Assembly (NCBI GenBank): GCA_938023075.1
Contig: CALHDG010000030.1
Location: 1-64,000 of the forward strand
From: an uncultured Chitinophagales bacterium
GTDB taxonomy: Bacteria; Bacteroidota; Bacteroidia; Chitinophagales; JAHDHT01
Direction: 5' to 3'
Length of the DNA: 64,000 nucleotides
Shown: positions 17,323 to 25,992 of the stretch, one piece after another
How the letters are laid out: every line of letters starts with the position of its first letter
Numbering within the stretch: the first letter of the stretch is position 1
Notes under the pieces: model-generated
Seen by the model: only the letters and a program-made list of their open reading frames with translations
Databases searched by the model: none
What the model was told of the DNA's origin: nothing
Program-made: the position numbers and the translations under genes

Positions 17323-17928
17323 CTATATATTTATTTTATCAGAATATGTTTTAAAAACTACTCTTTCGTAAATGGCTTTCATCTCAATATCAATTTGTAG
17401 CGATTGTAAATGAACTATTTTATCCAAACCTTCATAATAATTAATTTGCCAGTTATTGATATTTTCCGCTCTGTAAAACACTTCTACTTTGGGTTGGTTT
17501 TGAGCTATCAATACATATTCAGTAAAACTTTGTATGCTTTGGTATTTTTGAAATTTTTCTCCTCTATCGTAAGATTCGGTGCTATCCGACAATACTTCAA
17601 CAATTAAAATGGGGTTGGTAATGGCATCTTCAAAATCGACAGGCTGTTTGAAATCGCCGCAAACTACCATAGCATCAGGATATACGTAACTATTGTAGTC
17701 ATCCAGATTCAATTTCATTTCGCTCGTAAACGCCTCGCAGTCTTTATTTATAGAAAGAAGTCTATCACGCAATTCACCAAATATTCGACCGCATAATATA
17801 CTATGGTTAAATGTACCCCCTGCCATGGCAAATACTTCCCCATTATGATACTCGTGTTTAATTCCTGTAGTTCGTTCTAACTCCACATATTCTTCAACCG
17901 TTAATTTTTTGATGCGTTGTGCCGTCAT
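17323..17928 (-). CDS. Uma2 family endonuclease-like protein, array copy 2
   Basis: The 201-residue protein shares the MTAQRIKKLTVEEYV start and the YVYPDAMVVCGDFKQPVDFE and NPILIVEVLSDSTESYDRGE blocks with copy 1, nearly without change. The middle segment (about residues 44-70) is clearly different between the two. That pattern suggests duplication followed by local gene conversion, or selection in the variable part. It is separated from copy 1 by 6 bp and from copy 3 by 2 bp, so all are probably one transcript. The PD-(D/E)XK-like residues are conserved. Confidence 0.88.
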   Translation of the reverse strand: MTAQRIKKLTVEEYVELERTTGIKHEYHNGEVFAMAGGTFNHSILCGRIFGELRDRLLSINKDCEAFTSEMKLNLDDYNSYVYPDAMVVCGDFKQPVDFEDAITNPILIVEVLSDSTESYDRGEKFQKYQSIQSFTEYVLIAQNQPKVEVFYRAENINNWQINYYEGLDKIVHLQSLQIDIEMKAIYERVVFKTYSDKINI

Positions 17929-17934
17929 ATCTGC

Positions 17935-18537
17935 TTATTTATTTTTTTTGGAATCTTCTTTAAAAACCACTCTTTCGTACAAAGCTTTCATATCAATATC
18001 AATTTGGAGGGATTGTAAATGAACTATGTTATCCAAGCCTTCATAATAATTAATTTGCCAGTTATTGGTATTTTCCGCTCTGTAAAACACTTCTACTTTC
18101 GGTTGGTTTTGAGCAATTAATACATATTCAGAAAAACTTTGTATGCTTTGATATTTTTGAAATTTTTCTCCTCTATCGTAAGATTCGGTGCTGTCCGACA
18201 ATACTTCAACAATTAAAATGGGGTTGGTAATGGCATCTTCAAAATCGACAGGCTGCTTGAAATCGCCGCAAACTACCATAGCATCAGGATATACGTAACT
18301 ATTGTAGTCATCCAGATTCAATTTCATTTCGCTGTTAAAGGTGTAACAATTTTTATTAACTGCTTTTATTTGGTTAGTTAATTGAACGTGTATATTTCCA
18401 CATAAAACACTATGGTTAAATGTACCCCCTGCCATGGCAAATACTTCCCCATTGTGATATTCATATTTAGTATCAGTAGTGCGTTCTAACTTTACATATT
18501 CTTCTACTGTTAATTTTTTGATGCGTTGTGCCGTCAT
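17935..18537 (-). CDS. Uma2 family endonuclease-like protein, array copy 1
   Basis: This 200-residue protein is the first of the array. It has the same N-terminal MTAQRIKKLTVEEYVKLERT and the conserved PD-(D/E)XK-like blocks (YVYPDAMVVCGDF about 77-89, LIVEVLSDSTESYDRGEKF about 109-127). Its segment from about residue 44 to 70 (SVLCGNIHVQLTNQIKAVNK) resembles copy 3 more than copy 2, although the rest is closest to copy 2, so the paralogues are mosaic. A TAGATTTG promoter element lies 20 bp upstream, making this the probable start of a three-gene operon ending in a decayed fourth copy. Confidence 0.88.
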   Translation of the reverse strand: MTAQRIKKLTVEEYVKLERTTDTKYEYHNGEVFAMAGGTFNHSVLCGNIHVQLTNQIKAVNKNCYTFNSEMKLNLDDYNSYVYPDAMVVCGDFKQPVDFEDAITNPILIVEVLSDSTESYDRGEKFQKYQSIQSFSEYVLIAQNQPKVEVFYRAENTNNWQINYYEGLDNIVHLQSLQIDIDMKALYERVVFKEDSKKNK

Positions 18538-18556
18538 TACAATTTATATTACTTAT

Positions 18557-18564
18557 CAAATCTA
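18557..18564 (-). promoter_or_regulatory. -7 element TAGATTTG of the Uma2 array
   Basis: On the minus strand this matches TAnnTTTG and ends 19 bp before the first Uma2 start codon. It is the only such match upstream of the array. Confidence 0.5.
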
Positions 18565-18665
18565 AATATAACTGAAATTAAATAGATTTACAAACGCATG
18601 TTTATTTTGGGTATGATTTCTTTTTGTCTTAAATCCAAAATGATATGAACATCATTTTTTATGTA

Positions 18666-18823
18666 AGTAATGCTACAAAAATAAATCTATATTTCTGACT
18701 TTGCCATTTTTCGATATACTTCGTTGAAAAGCCTCGTCTTAGCCCACTATGCCTACGTTTTTCGCCACGTCTATCAAAAAATGACTTTGACTTAAAAAGT
18801 AGATTTTTTTTCTCCGCATTACT
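18666..18823. repeat. Family 2 long-palindrome element, copy B
   Basis: About 158 bp whose ends are inverted: AGTAATGC...TCTA at the left, TAGA...GCATTACT at the right. Inner arms pair (CATTTTT with AAAAATG; GATA with TATC). The core TTGAAAAGCCTCGTCTTAGC...GCCTACGTTTTTCG is shared with the copies at 11.7 and 59.6 kb. Confidence 0.72.
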
Positions 18824-19062
18824 AAGAAAACAATTAAGGCTCTTAAAGAAAAAGAAATGAAATAAAGCATCGATTTTTAATGACATTCAGGTTGCCGTAA
18901 AAGAGTAATCAATAACCGGAAAATATTAGGTTTTAATCAAATTCAGCACAAACACAAGGTCAATTTTTGCGTAACCGTCAAAAAAGTTCCCTAAAACCCC
19001 GAAAAAGGATATTTTCATAAAATAAAACCTTCGTAAAATCTGAAAAGAAGATGACAAAACCG

Positions 19063-19070
19063 TACCTTTG
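19063..19070 (+). promoter_or_regulatory. -7 element TACCTTTG of rpsA
   Basis: A strong TAnnTTTG match 44 bp before the TTG start of rpsA. The implied leader is about 40 nt and AT-rich. Confidence 0.6.
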
Positions 19071-19114
19071 TATCCATTTTTTAATTTAAATTTTTAACAA
19101 AAACAGACACAATT

Positions 19115-21322
19115 TTGACAGAAAACGATTTAACTAACCAAAAAAACCTCGACAGTGTAGTTGAAGATGCACAACAAGTTGTAGAGGCGCCGGTAGAAAA
19201 TCCGGTCAATGAGCCTGCTGAGCAAGCAATAGCAGAGGCAGGGGAGATAAACAACGAAACCACAGTAGCATCAACAGAAACTGCAACAGCTGCCGCTGTT
19301 GAAGAAAGCACCGATACTGGTGTGTTTAGTACCGATTTTGCGTCCTCGCCAGTTTTCGACAATGGTCCTCACGATGATTTCGATTGGGAAATCGACAAAC
19401 GGGAAAATACTTTTGCCGAAGATGATGCAGCGATGATTAAAGAGTATGAATCAACGTTTAAAGAAATTACCGAAGACGAAATTATTAAAGGCAATGTTGT
19501 TGCTGTTAGCGATAGCGAAGTAGTTTTAAACATTGGGCATAAATCTGATGGATTGGTATCTCGCTCTGAATTTAGAGATATGGAAGACCTGAAAGCCGGC
19601 GATGAAGTAGAAGTATATGTAGTATCGCAGGAAGATGAAAGAGGGCAATTAGTATTAAGCCGGAAAAAGGCGAAACTTCTTCAAGCTTGGAATAACATTA
19701 AAAAGGCGCACGAAGAAGATACTATTGTTGAAGGAACCATTATATCAAAAACAAAAGGTGGTTTAATTGCCGATGTTTTTGGTTTGGAAACTTTTTTACC
19801 AGGCTCGCAAATTGATGTGAAACCTATTGTAGATTATGATATTTATGTGGGGCAAACCATGGAGTTTAAAATAGTGAAGGTGAACGACATTATTAAAAAC
19901 GCCGTAGTTTCTCATAAAGCATTAATTGAAAGTGACTTAGAAGAACAACGTCAAAAAATTATTGGCGGCTTAGAGAAAGGACAAGTATTAGAAGGTATTA
20001 TTAAAAATATTACTGACTTTGGTGCTTTTATCGATTTAGGCGGCGTTGACGGATTATTATATATAACCGATATTTCTTGGGGTAGAATTAATCATCCGAA
20101 TGAAGTATTGGAATTAAACCAGAAATTAAACGTAGTTGTTTTAGAATATGATGACAACAAAAAACGGATTTCACTTGGTTTAAAGCAATTGAAACCTCAT
20201 CCGTGGGATATTTTTGATGATTCTGTAAAAGAAGGTTCAATTGTTAAAGGTAAAATTGTAAACATTGAAGATTACGGAGCATTCTTAGAAATTGAATCGG
20301 GCGTTGAAGGTTTAATTCACGTTTCGGAAGTTAGTTGGTCTAATCAACCAATCAATTCAAGAGATTACTTTAAATTGAATGATGAGTTTGAAGCCAAAGT
20401 AGTGACCATTGATAGAGAAACACGCAAAATGTCATTATCTGTTAAGCAGTTAAGTAACGATCCTTGGCAAGATATCGCCTCTAAATTTCCTGTGGGTAGC
20501 AAGCATAGCGGTTTAGTTAAAAACATTACGCCTTATGGGGTGTTTGTTGAGTTAAATGATGGTATTGGTGGTATGATTCATATTTCTGATCTTTCGTGGA
20601 CTAAGCGTTTCAACCATCCTAACGAATACACTAAGGTGAATGACAACTTAGAAGTAGTAGTACTTGAAATTGATTCGGATAACCGAAAACTGTCGCTCGG
20701 TCATAAACAAGTGGAGGAAGATCCGTGGGATACGTTTGAAAATATTTTCCCTATTGGAAGTATTCACGATGGTACCGTTATTAAAAAAGATGATAAAGGT
20801 GGTATTGTTTCTTTACCATATGGTGTAGAAGCTTTTGCGCCTAACCGTCATTTAAAGAAAGAAGACGGAACCCTTGCCGGTGCTGATGAAACCATGCAAT
20901 TTAAGGTGATTGAATTTAACCGAGATGACAAACGTATTGTAATTTCTCATACGCGCATTATTGATGATGTAAAATATGAAGAGAAACAAAGCGAACGTAA
21001 AGAAAGAGACAATCAACGTAAAAAATCAAGAAGTCAGGTACAAAACCTTAATAAAAATGTAGAAAAAACAACTTTAGGAGACTTAGGTGTTTTAGCTCAG
21101 TTAAAGCAGAAGATGGAGCAAGATCAAGGTGCTGCTGACTCAACCGCCGCACCTGCCCCTGAAAAGCCGGCAGAAGTTAAAGCAGAAACTCCTGTGGAAG
21201 TTGAAACGGCAAAAGAGGAAAAAGTGGAGAATGAAGTGCTTAATGAAACAGAAGCTCCAGTAGAAGCTGCAGCCTCACCGGAAACTTCAGCCTCACCGGA
21301 AGCCTCTACAGAAGAAGAATAA
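19115..21322 (+). CDS. rpsA: 30S ribosomal protein S1
   Basis: The 735-residue protein binds mRNA on the small ribosomal subunit through S1-type OB folds. An acidic, alanine-rich N-terminal extension (about 1-110) precedes six S1 repeats; landmarks are GNVVAVSDSEVVLNIGHKSDG (about 129-149), GIIKNITDFGAFIDLGGVDG, GKIVNIEDYGAFLEIESG and GLVKNITPYGVFVELNDG. A disordered Glu/Ala/Pro tail ends in EASTEEE. This long acidic form is usual in Bacteroidota. The start is TTG at 19115: the frame is open upstream only briefly, contains no ATG, and the first downstream ATG would remove more than 100 residues. A promoter lies at 19063 and a strong terminator follows the stop. Confidence 0.96.
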   Translation: MTENDLTNQKNLDSVVEDAQQVVEAPVENPVNEPAEQAIAEAGEINNETTVASTETATAAAVEESTDTGVFSTDFASSPVFDNGPHDDFDWEIDKRENTFAEDDAAMIKEYESTFKEITEDEIIKGNVVAVSDSEVVLNIGHKSDGLVSRSEFRDMEDLKAGDEVEVYVVSQEDERGQLVLSRKKAKLLQAWNNIKKAHEEDTIVEGTIISKTKGGLIADVFGLETFLPGSQIDVKPIVDYDIYVGQTMEFKIVKVNDIIKNAVVSHKALIESDLEEQRQKIIGGLEKGQVLEGIIKNITDFGAFIDLGGVDGLLYITDISWGRINHPNEVLELNQKLNVVVLEYDDNKKRISLGLKQLKPHPWDIFDDSVKEGSIVKGKIVNIEDYGAFLEIESGVEGLIHVSEVSWSNQPINSRDYFKLNDEFEAKVVTIDRETRKMSLSVKQLSNDPWQDIASKFPVGSKHSGLVKNITPYGVFVELNDGIGGMIHISDLSWTKRFNHPNEYTKVNDNLEVVVLEIDSDNRKLSLGHKQVEEDPWDTFENIFPIGSIHDGTVIKKDDKGGIVSLPYGVEAFAPNRHLKKEDGTLAGADETMQFKVIEFNRDDKRIVISHTRIIDDVKYEEKQSERKERDNQRKKSRSQVQNLNKNVEKTTLGDLGVLAQLKQKMEQDQGAADSTAAPAPEKPAEVKAETPVEVETAKEEKVENEVLNETEAPVEAAASPETSASPEASTEEE

Positions 21323-21344
21323 GTTGATTATTTTAAATAATATG

Positions 21345-21376
21345 AAAAGGTCTCTCAAATTGGGAGACCTTTTTTA
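21345..21376 (+). terminator. Rho-independent terminator of rpsA
   Basis: AAAAGGTCTC, a short loop and GGGAGACCTTTTTT form a perfect 8-bp GC-rich stem followed by a T-run, 22 bp after the rpsA stop. Confidence 0.9.
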
Positions 21377-21392
21377 TTGGAGCTAATAATTT

Positions 21393-22445
21393 ATGAAGAT
21401 ATTAATTTCTGCTTATACTGGTTTAGGTAATATGGTTATGAAAACGCCAATGATCAGAACTTTGAAAGCACTTTATCCATTTGCTCAAATAGATTTAATT
21501 GCCGGCAATTCATATAAAGCTGAAAATATTTTACAAGATAGTAATTACATCGATCAAACAATATTACTAAAGCCTCAAGATACCCACGTACACAAAAGTG
21601 TTGCTCAACAATGGAATTACGATTATGGTATCATCCCATTTGATGCCGCACCTGATTTTTTGCCTAAGTTGCTTAGAAAAAGTGCTGTAAAACAATTGGT
21701 ACGGCATTATCATCCAAAAGAAAACCCTTTAAAAAAAATTAAACGAAAAGCCCAACGCAAAACCATATGGGTTCCATTACAAGCTAACCGCCACGAAATT
21801 GATTTAAATTTAGATTTAGTTGAAGCCATCTACAAAAAACCTTTTCAACGCAACCGGCAAACTTTTATCAGCTTTAAAAAAGATACGCATATTTTAACGA
21901 AGTACGAGATTCAGCAATCGTATTGCATTATTCAACCGGGGGCAGCTCATGGAACAGATCCTACCAAAATTTGGGCTCCTGAATTATTTATTGAGTTAAT
22001 GCATCATTTATTAAAAAGCTATGGACATCCTTTGGTAATTGTTGGAGAAGAAAGAGATTATGAAAAAAGCATCAAACCTATTATGCAAGTTTTTGAGAAG
22101 GATGAACGGGTAATTAATACTGCCGGAAGAACCTCTATTGACGAGATGAAAAATCTATTATACCATGCCCAACTAATCATTTGTCATGATTCTGGCATTA
22201 TGCACATAGCAGACGCCTTAGAAAAAAAACTCATTGCCCTTTTCGGACCGAGTGATTATAATAGAGTAAAACCTTTACGTAAAACTTCGTATTGTTTATT
22301 TTCGAAAACTAAATATTTAAACGCCAAACATTTTTTCAAACCTTTTTCAGTTAAAAACTTAAGTAAAGATGAAGCCGAAAATTATCCAATGAGTGGCTTA
22401 AGTGTGGAAGAGGTCATGAATTTAGTTAAACGTATTTATCATTAA
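21393..22445 (+). CDS. Glycosyltransferase family 9 (heptosyltransferase-like)
   Basis: The 350-residue enzyme has the GT-B fold of ADP-heptose:LPS heptosyltransferases. The N-terminal domain starts MKILISAYTGLGNMVMKTP, the usual acceptor-side loop. The C-terminal donor domain has the characteristic QPGAAHGTDPTKIWAPELF (about 178-196) and LIICHDSGIMHIADALEKKL with LFGPSDYNR (about 260-290), where the His-Asp-Ser-Gly motif contacts the sugar nucleotide. It probably adds a sugar to lipopolysaccharide or another surface glycan at the cytoplasmic face of the membrane. It starts 17 bp after the rpsA terminator, with no clear promoter of its own. The flippase and sulfotransferase genes 0.8 kb further on fit a surface-polysaccharide theme. 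Confidence 0.88.
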   Translation: MKILISAYTGLGNMVMKTPMIRTLKALYPFAQIDLIAGNSYKAENILQDSNYIDQTILLKPQDTHVHKSVAQQWNYDYGIIPFDAAPDFLPKLLRKSAVKQLVRHYHPKENPLKKIKRKAQRKTIWVPLQANRHEIDLNLDLVEAIYKKPFQRNRQTFISFKKDTHILTKYEIQQSYCIIQPGAAHGTDPTKIWAPELFIELMHHLLKSYGHPLVIVGEERDYEKSIKPIMQVFEKDERVINTAGRTSIDEMKNLLYHAQLIICHDSGIMHIADALEKKLIALFGPSDYNRVKPLRKTSYCLFSKTKYLNAKHFFKPFSVKNLSKDEAENYPMSGLSVEEVMNLVKRIYH

Positions 22446-22466
22446 TGATTTCAACAATAGAAGGAA

Positions 22467-22672
22467 CTTAAGCTTCGGTAGTAAAATAATTGCTGTTCCA
22501 ATGGAACCTGTTCCATTGTGTCAACAAAAGCATGGCAACTTTACTACAACAAGTGAACAGGTTCACTTGGATGATTTTATATTTTGAATTAACTTAACCT
22601 TATTGAGCTTCAATTTCCATAAATAATTTATATTCAAGTTATTATGAAATAAATACTACTACCGAAACTTAG
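22467..22672. repeat. 206-bp element with terminal inverted repeats and two 20-bp palindromes
   Basis: CTTAAGCTTCGGTAGTA (22467-22483) is inverted at 22657-22672 (TACTACCGAAACTTAG), imperfect at two positions. Inside lie two palindromes: CAATGGAAC-CT-GTTCCATTG (22499-22518) and CAAGTGAAC-AG-GTTCACTTG (22550-22569), each with perfect 9-bp arms. There is no coding capacity. Directly right of it, 22671-22705 carries family 2 end sequences (AGTAATGCGGAGAAAA and CTACAAAAATAA) without the family 2 core. Confidence 0.75.
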
Positions 22673-22762
22673 TAATGCGGAGAAAATAGATCGGTTCTAC
22701 AAAAATAATTGTGGTTCCTTTAGATAATTGCCAATCTAAGTAATTCTTGCTATATTTACAAT

Positions 22763-23023
22763 ATGGTTATTTCATTAGATAAAGACATAGAAAACTTTAT
22801 TAAAGACAAGAATGTCAGTGGCATTTACAGCAATTCTAGCGAGGTGGTCAATGAAGCGCTTTTGCTCTTAAAAGAACGTGATGAGAAAAAACAAGTTCTA
22901 CTGTGCGAAATACAAAAGGGAATTGATGATATCGAAACAGGTCGTATTTCTACCCAAACGCCCAAAGAAATATTTAATGAAGTAGTAGCAAAGCGCAGAG
23001 CTACACAACAAAATAGTGAATGA
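22763..23023 (+). CDS. ParD-like antitoxin
   Basis: The 86-residue protein opens MVISLDKDIENFIKDKNVSG and continues IYSNSSEVVNEALLLLKERD, the ribbon-helix-helix DNA-binding region of ParD/CopG antitoxins. The C-terminal half (IQKGIDDIETGRISTQTPKE) is the usual toxin-binding tail. It should repress its own promoter and neutralise a ParE toxin. Its stop overlaps the next start as ATGA, the normal coupling for such pairs, but the following toxin is only a fragment, so this antitoxin appears orphaned. A second, intact pair lies at 41.0-41.5 kb. Confidence 0.85.
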   Translation: MVISLDKDIENFIKDKNVSGIYSNSSEVVNEALLLLKERDEKKQVLLCEIQKGIDDIETGRISTQTPKEIFNEVVAKRRATQQNSE

Positions 23024-23130
23024 ATATCGTCATTACGCTTGGAGCCGGACAAGATGTTATTGATATCACAACTATTGAAATACTTAGAATACTGCACTTG
23101 TCAATAGATTTTAAAAGGCATATTCGATGA
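23020..23130 (+). pseudogene. Collapsed ParE toxin remnant
   Basis: A 36-residue ORF overlaps the antitoxin stop by 4 bp and reads MNIVITLGAGQDVIDITTIE then ILRILHLSIDFKRHI. The last part is the C-terminus of RelE/ParE toxins (the ILRILHxxxDxxxHI motif). The N-terminal helical hairpin and the central beta strands are missing, and the first residues do not align, so a large internal deletion has removed most of the toxin. Confidence 0.78.
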
Positions 23131-23190
23131 TAAAATGCAATTTCATTTCAAGAAAAAGTAGTATTTATACCACCAATCATACTAACTAAT

Positions 23191-24528
23191 TTGTTCAATC
23201 AACTTTACAAAATTCTCGGTTTAAATAAAGAAAGTAGCCTAGTCCAATATTTGGTTAAAGGGTCTTCTGCGGGGTTTATAATATTAGTGTATAATGTTGG
23301 GCTAACTTTTTTAAATAGCATTGTTGTCGCTAATCTTGCAGGCGATACTGTGTACGGCAGGTATACTTATATAATGGCGTGGCTCAATATATTTTGTGTT
23401 TTATCCCTTTTCGGTTTTCATACTTTAGCAGTTAGAGAAATTCCAAAACTCAAAACCAGCAACAATTTGGAAGGCATCAAACATTATTGGCAACATACCT
23501 TATGGTGGGTATTATTAAGTTCGCTACTAGTTGCTATTTTAGGTTGGCTTGGTTTGAGCATAACCGGAAAAATTGGAGCACATAATCAATTAGCTTTTAA
23601 GTTTGCCTTAGTTGCATTACCCTTCTGGACCTTATCGTTGCTTTTATCGGGCATTTTAAGGGGAGCTAAACATATTGTAGATAGTCAACTACCCTTAAAA
23701 GTGTTGTTGCCTACATTTTATATAGCACTTATTGGTGTTTTTGCTGTTTGCTTTGATTCTTTTAATGTAGGTATCATACTTGCTGCGCTCTTAATTGCGC
23801 TCATTTTGGTGTTCATCAGTTCCTTGTTTTTTTTAAGAAAAGATGAAGCATGGATACTCAAAAAACCAACCCAAATTAACTATAACAATACCTGGACTAA
23901 AGTCGCTTTTCTGTTCTTCTTTCAGGGGATAATTGCCAGTTTAAACAGCCGTTTTGATATATTAGTATTAGAAAATTATTGCAGTGAAGCAGAACTCGCT
24001 TATTACGATATTGCCATCAAAATATCTTCTTTAATGGGTATTATATTATTAACAGTAAATTTGGTTATCGCACCAGAAATTGCCAGATTATACGCCAATA
24101 AACAAATTAAAAAATTAGAGATGTTGGTGCAACGGTCCATCAAAATAGCTTTTTTGGCTACTTTGCCCATTGCCCTATTTTTAATTATACTTGGTCCCAT
24201 AGTGCTAAAGTTGTATGGTAAATCATTTGAAGCTGGATATCCGGTTTTAATCATTTTTACATTTGTTCAAATTGTAAATGTTGGAGCAGGTTCAGTAGGC
24301 AATATTTTAAATATGACAGGTTATGAAAAAGAAGTAATTTATGGCATTTTAGTCAGTCTGGTTTTTAATATAGGCTTAAATTTGAGCTTAGTTCCTTATT
24401 TTGGAATGATAGGGGCGGCTGTAGCATCTGGCATTTCTATTGTTATATGTAATGTAATTTTGTGGGTAATAGTAAAACAAAAAGTTGGGATTAACGCTTC
24501 TGTATTTAACCTTAGTAAAATGCGATAA
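23191..24528 (+). CDS. Polysaccharide flippase (Wzx/MATE-like)
   Basis: This 445-residue protein is hydrophobic throughout, with about twelve to fourteen predicted membrane helices. It opens FNQLYKILGLNKESSLVQYLVKG and has VVANLAGDTVYGRYTYIMAWLN (about 48-70), the pattern of oligosaccharide flippases of the MVF/Wzx group that move lipid-linked glycans across the inner membrane. The only plausible start is TTG at 23191; the first in-frame ATG would delete the first two helices. The stop overlaps the ATG of the sulfotransferase gene by one base, so the two are translationally coupled, suggesting export and sulfation of one surface glycan. Confidence 0.88.
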   Translation: MFNQLYKILGLNKESSLVQYLVKGSSAGFIILVYNVGLTFLNSIVVANLAGDTVYGRYTYIMAWLNIFCVLSLFGFHTLAVREIPKLKTSNNLEGIKHYWQHTLWWVLLSSLLVAILGWLGLSITGKIGAHNQLAFKFALVALPFWTLSLLLSGILRGAKHIVDSQLPLKVLLPTFYIALIGVFAVCFDSFNVGIILAALLIALILVFISSLFFLRKDEAWILKKPTQINYNNTWTKVAFLFFFQGIIASLNSRFDILVLENYCSEAELAYYDIAIKISSLMGIILLTVNLVIAPEIARLYANKQIKKLEMLVQRSIKIAFLATLPIALFLIILGPIVLKLYGKSFEAGYPVLIIFTFVQIVNVGAGSVGNILNMTGYEKEVIYGILVSLVFNIGLNLSLVPYFGMIGAAVASGISIVICNVILWVIVKQKVGINASVFNLSKMR

Positions 24529-25439
24529 TGGCGGTAATTAATGGCGCAAACCAACCCGATTTTTTTATTGTAGGGGCACCAAAGTGTGGTACTACTTCCT
24601 TACATTATTATTTGCACCAGCATCCACAAGTTTATATGGCTGCTAAAGAATTGCATTTTTTTGGTCAAGATTTTACTTATGTAGATGCACCTACACCATT
24701 AACTTATTATTTATCTTTTTTTAAAGATGCTTTAGCTACCCAACTCATTGGTGAGGCTTCTGTTTGGTATTTATACTCAAAACGTGCTGCTGAAGAAATT
24801 AAACAAATGAACCCGGAGGCAAAGATTATTGTTATGCTGCGTAATCCAACAGATATGATTTACAGCTTACATGCTGAACAATGTTACAATGGCAATGAAG
24901 ATATCAACTCATTTGAAGCAGCTTTAAAGGCAGAAACTACACGGTTAAAAGGCAAACTAATTCCACCAAACATTGGCTGCCCATTGCAAGCCTTGCAATA
25001 CCGTCAAGTTGGTTTATATTATGAGCAAGTTAACCGTTATATTGAAGTGTTTGGTAAGCCAAAGGTTCATTGTATTTTTTTATCTGATTTAAAAAATGAT
25101 ATTGAACAATGTTTTAAAAAGGTTTTACACTTTTTGCAACTTAATGAAGATGTGAAAATTGACTATCGCATCCAAAACAAACATAAAATTGCCCGAAATA
25201 AGGCATTTACAACTTTGCTTAGAAATCGCTCAAAAAAATGGATACAAATGGTGAAATTTATCATACCCAACAGAAAATGGCGATTGGCTTTACAAGACAA
25301 ATTATGGAAACTAAATGCCAAAACAACTGAACAACCAGAAATGTCAGCTTCATTAAGAAATGAATTGAAAGATTGGTTTCTACCAGATATTGAAAAGTTG
25401 GAGGTATTGTTAGATAGAGATTTGGCAGATTGGAAGTAG
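24528..25439 (+). CDS. PAPS-dependent sulfotransferase
   Basis: The 303-residue enzyme should transfer sulfate from PAPS to a carbohydrate or lipid-linked acceptor. The 5'-phosphosulfate loop FFIVGAPKCGTTSLHYYLHQ (residues 12-31, Lys19) and the 3'-phosphate motif VMLRNPTDMIYSLHAEQ (about 103-119, with Arg and Ser) are both intact. The C-terminal basic region (KHKIARNKAFTTLLRNRSKK) is shared with heparan-sulfate-like bacterial sulfotransferases. The start overlaps the flippase stop (TAATG). Together they suggest a sulfated exopolysaccharide. Confidence 0.92.
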   Translation: MAVINGANQPDFFIVGAPKCGTTSLHYYLHQHPQVYMAAKELHFFGQDFTYVDAPTPLTYYLSFFKDALATQLIGEASVWYLYSKRAAEEIKQMNPEAKIIVMLRNPTDMIYSLHAEQCYNGNEDINSFEAALKAETTRLKGKLIPPNIGCPLQALQYRQVGLYYEQVNRYIEVFGKPKVHCIFLSDLKNDIEQCFKKVLHFLQLNEDVKIDYRIQNKHKIARNKAFTTLLRNRSKKWIQMVKFIIPNRKWRLALQDKLWKLNAKTTEQPEMSASLRNELKDWFLPDIEKLEVLLDRDLADWK

Positions 25440-25472
25440 TTTTTGTAATTTCCGTAATTAAAAAATTTTGAT

Positions 25473-25958
25473 ATGGATATTAAGCTTTTAGTGCTCTTGT
25501 TGGTTATTCTCTCAGGTTCAATAAGTTGTAATCCAAATCATTCAAACTCAAAAACCAACGTCAAAAAAGGTATAATAACAAAAGTAAGCGATGGAGATTC
25601 GGTAGATTTTTATGATGGCAAAGACACCTTGAAAATTCGTTTACAACATATTGATGCGCCCGAAAGACGTCAGCCTTACAGCTCAGAAAGTTGGCAGTAT
25701 TTAAGAAACCGTATTTATAAAAAAGAAGTAACCTTACAATACGAAAATACTACAGACCGGTATGGACGAATAATTGGCACCTTGTTTTTAAACAAACAAA
25801 ACATAAACAAACTGTTGGTTGAAAAAGGCTATGCTTGGCATTTTAAACGATATTCTTCTGATTCAAGCTATGCCGATTTAGAAAGGCTTGCCCGCAAACA
25901 CAACAAAGGCTTGTGGAAGGATAAAAACCCAATTCCACCGTGGGAGTGGAGAAAATAA
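25473..25958 (+). CDS. Thermonuclease-like (SNase) lipoprotein
   Basis: The 161-residue protein has a lipobox (SGSISC, Cys19), so it should be an exported lipoprotein. The staphylococcal-nuclease domain covers about residues 34-160: VSDGDSVDFYDGKDTLKIRL, then HIDAPERRQPY with the catalytic-type Asp, Glu and Arg, and YGRIIGTLF with the second Arg. The C-terminal KHNKGLWKDKNPIPPWEWRK motif is typical. It probably degrades extracellular or periplasmic nucleic acids. It lies 33 bp after the sulfotransferase stop in the same direction, without an obvious functional link. Confidence 0.93.
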   Translation: MDIKLLVLLLVILSGSISCNPNHSNSKTNVKKGIITKVSDGDSVDFYDGKDTLKIRLQHIDAPERRQPYSSESWQYLRNRIYKKEVTLQYENTTDRYGRIIGTLFLNKQNINKLLVEKGYAWHFKRYSSDSSYADLERLARKHNKGLWKDKNPIPPWEWRK

Positions 25959-25992
25959 TAGAACCATATTCGCATTTAAAGAAGCGAATCCG

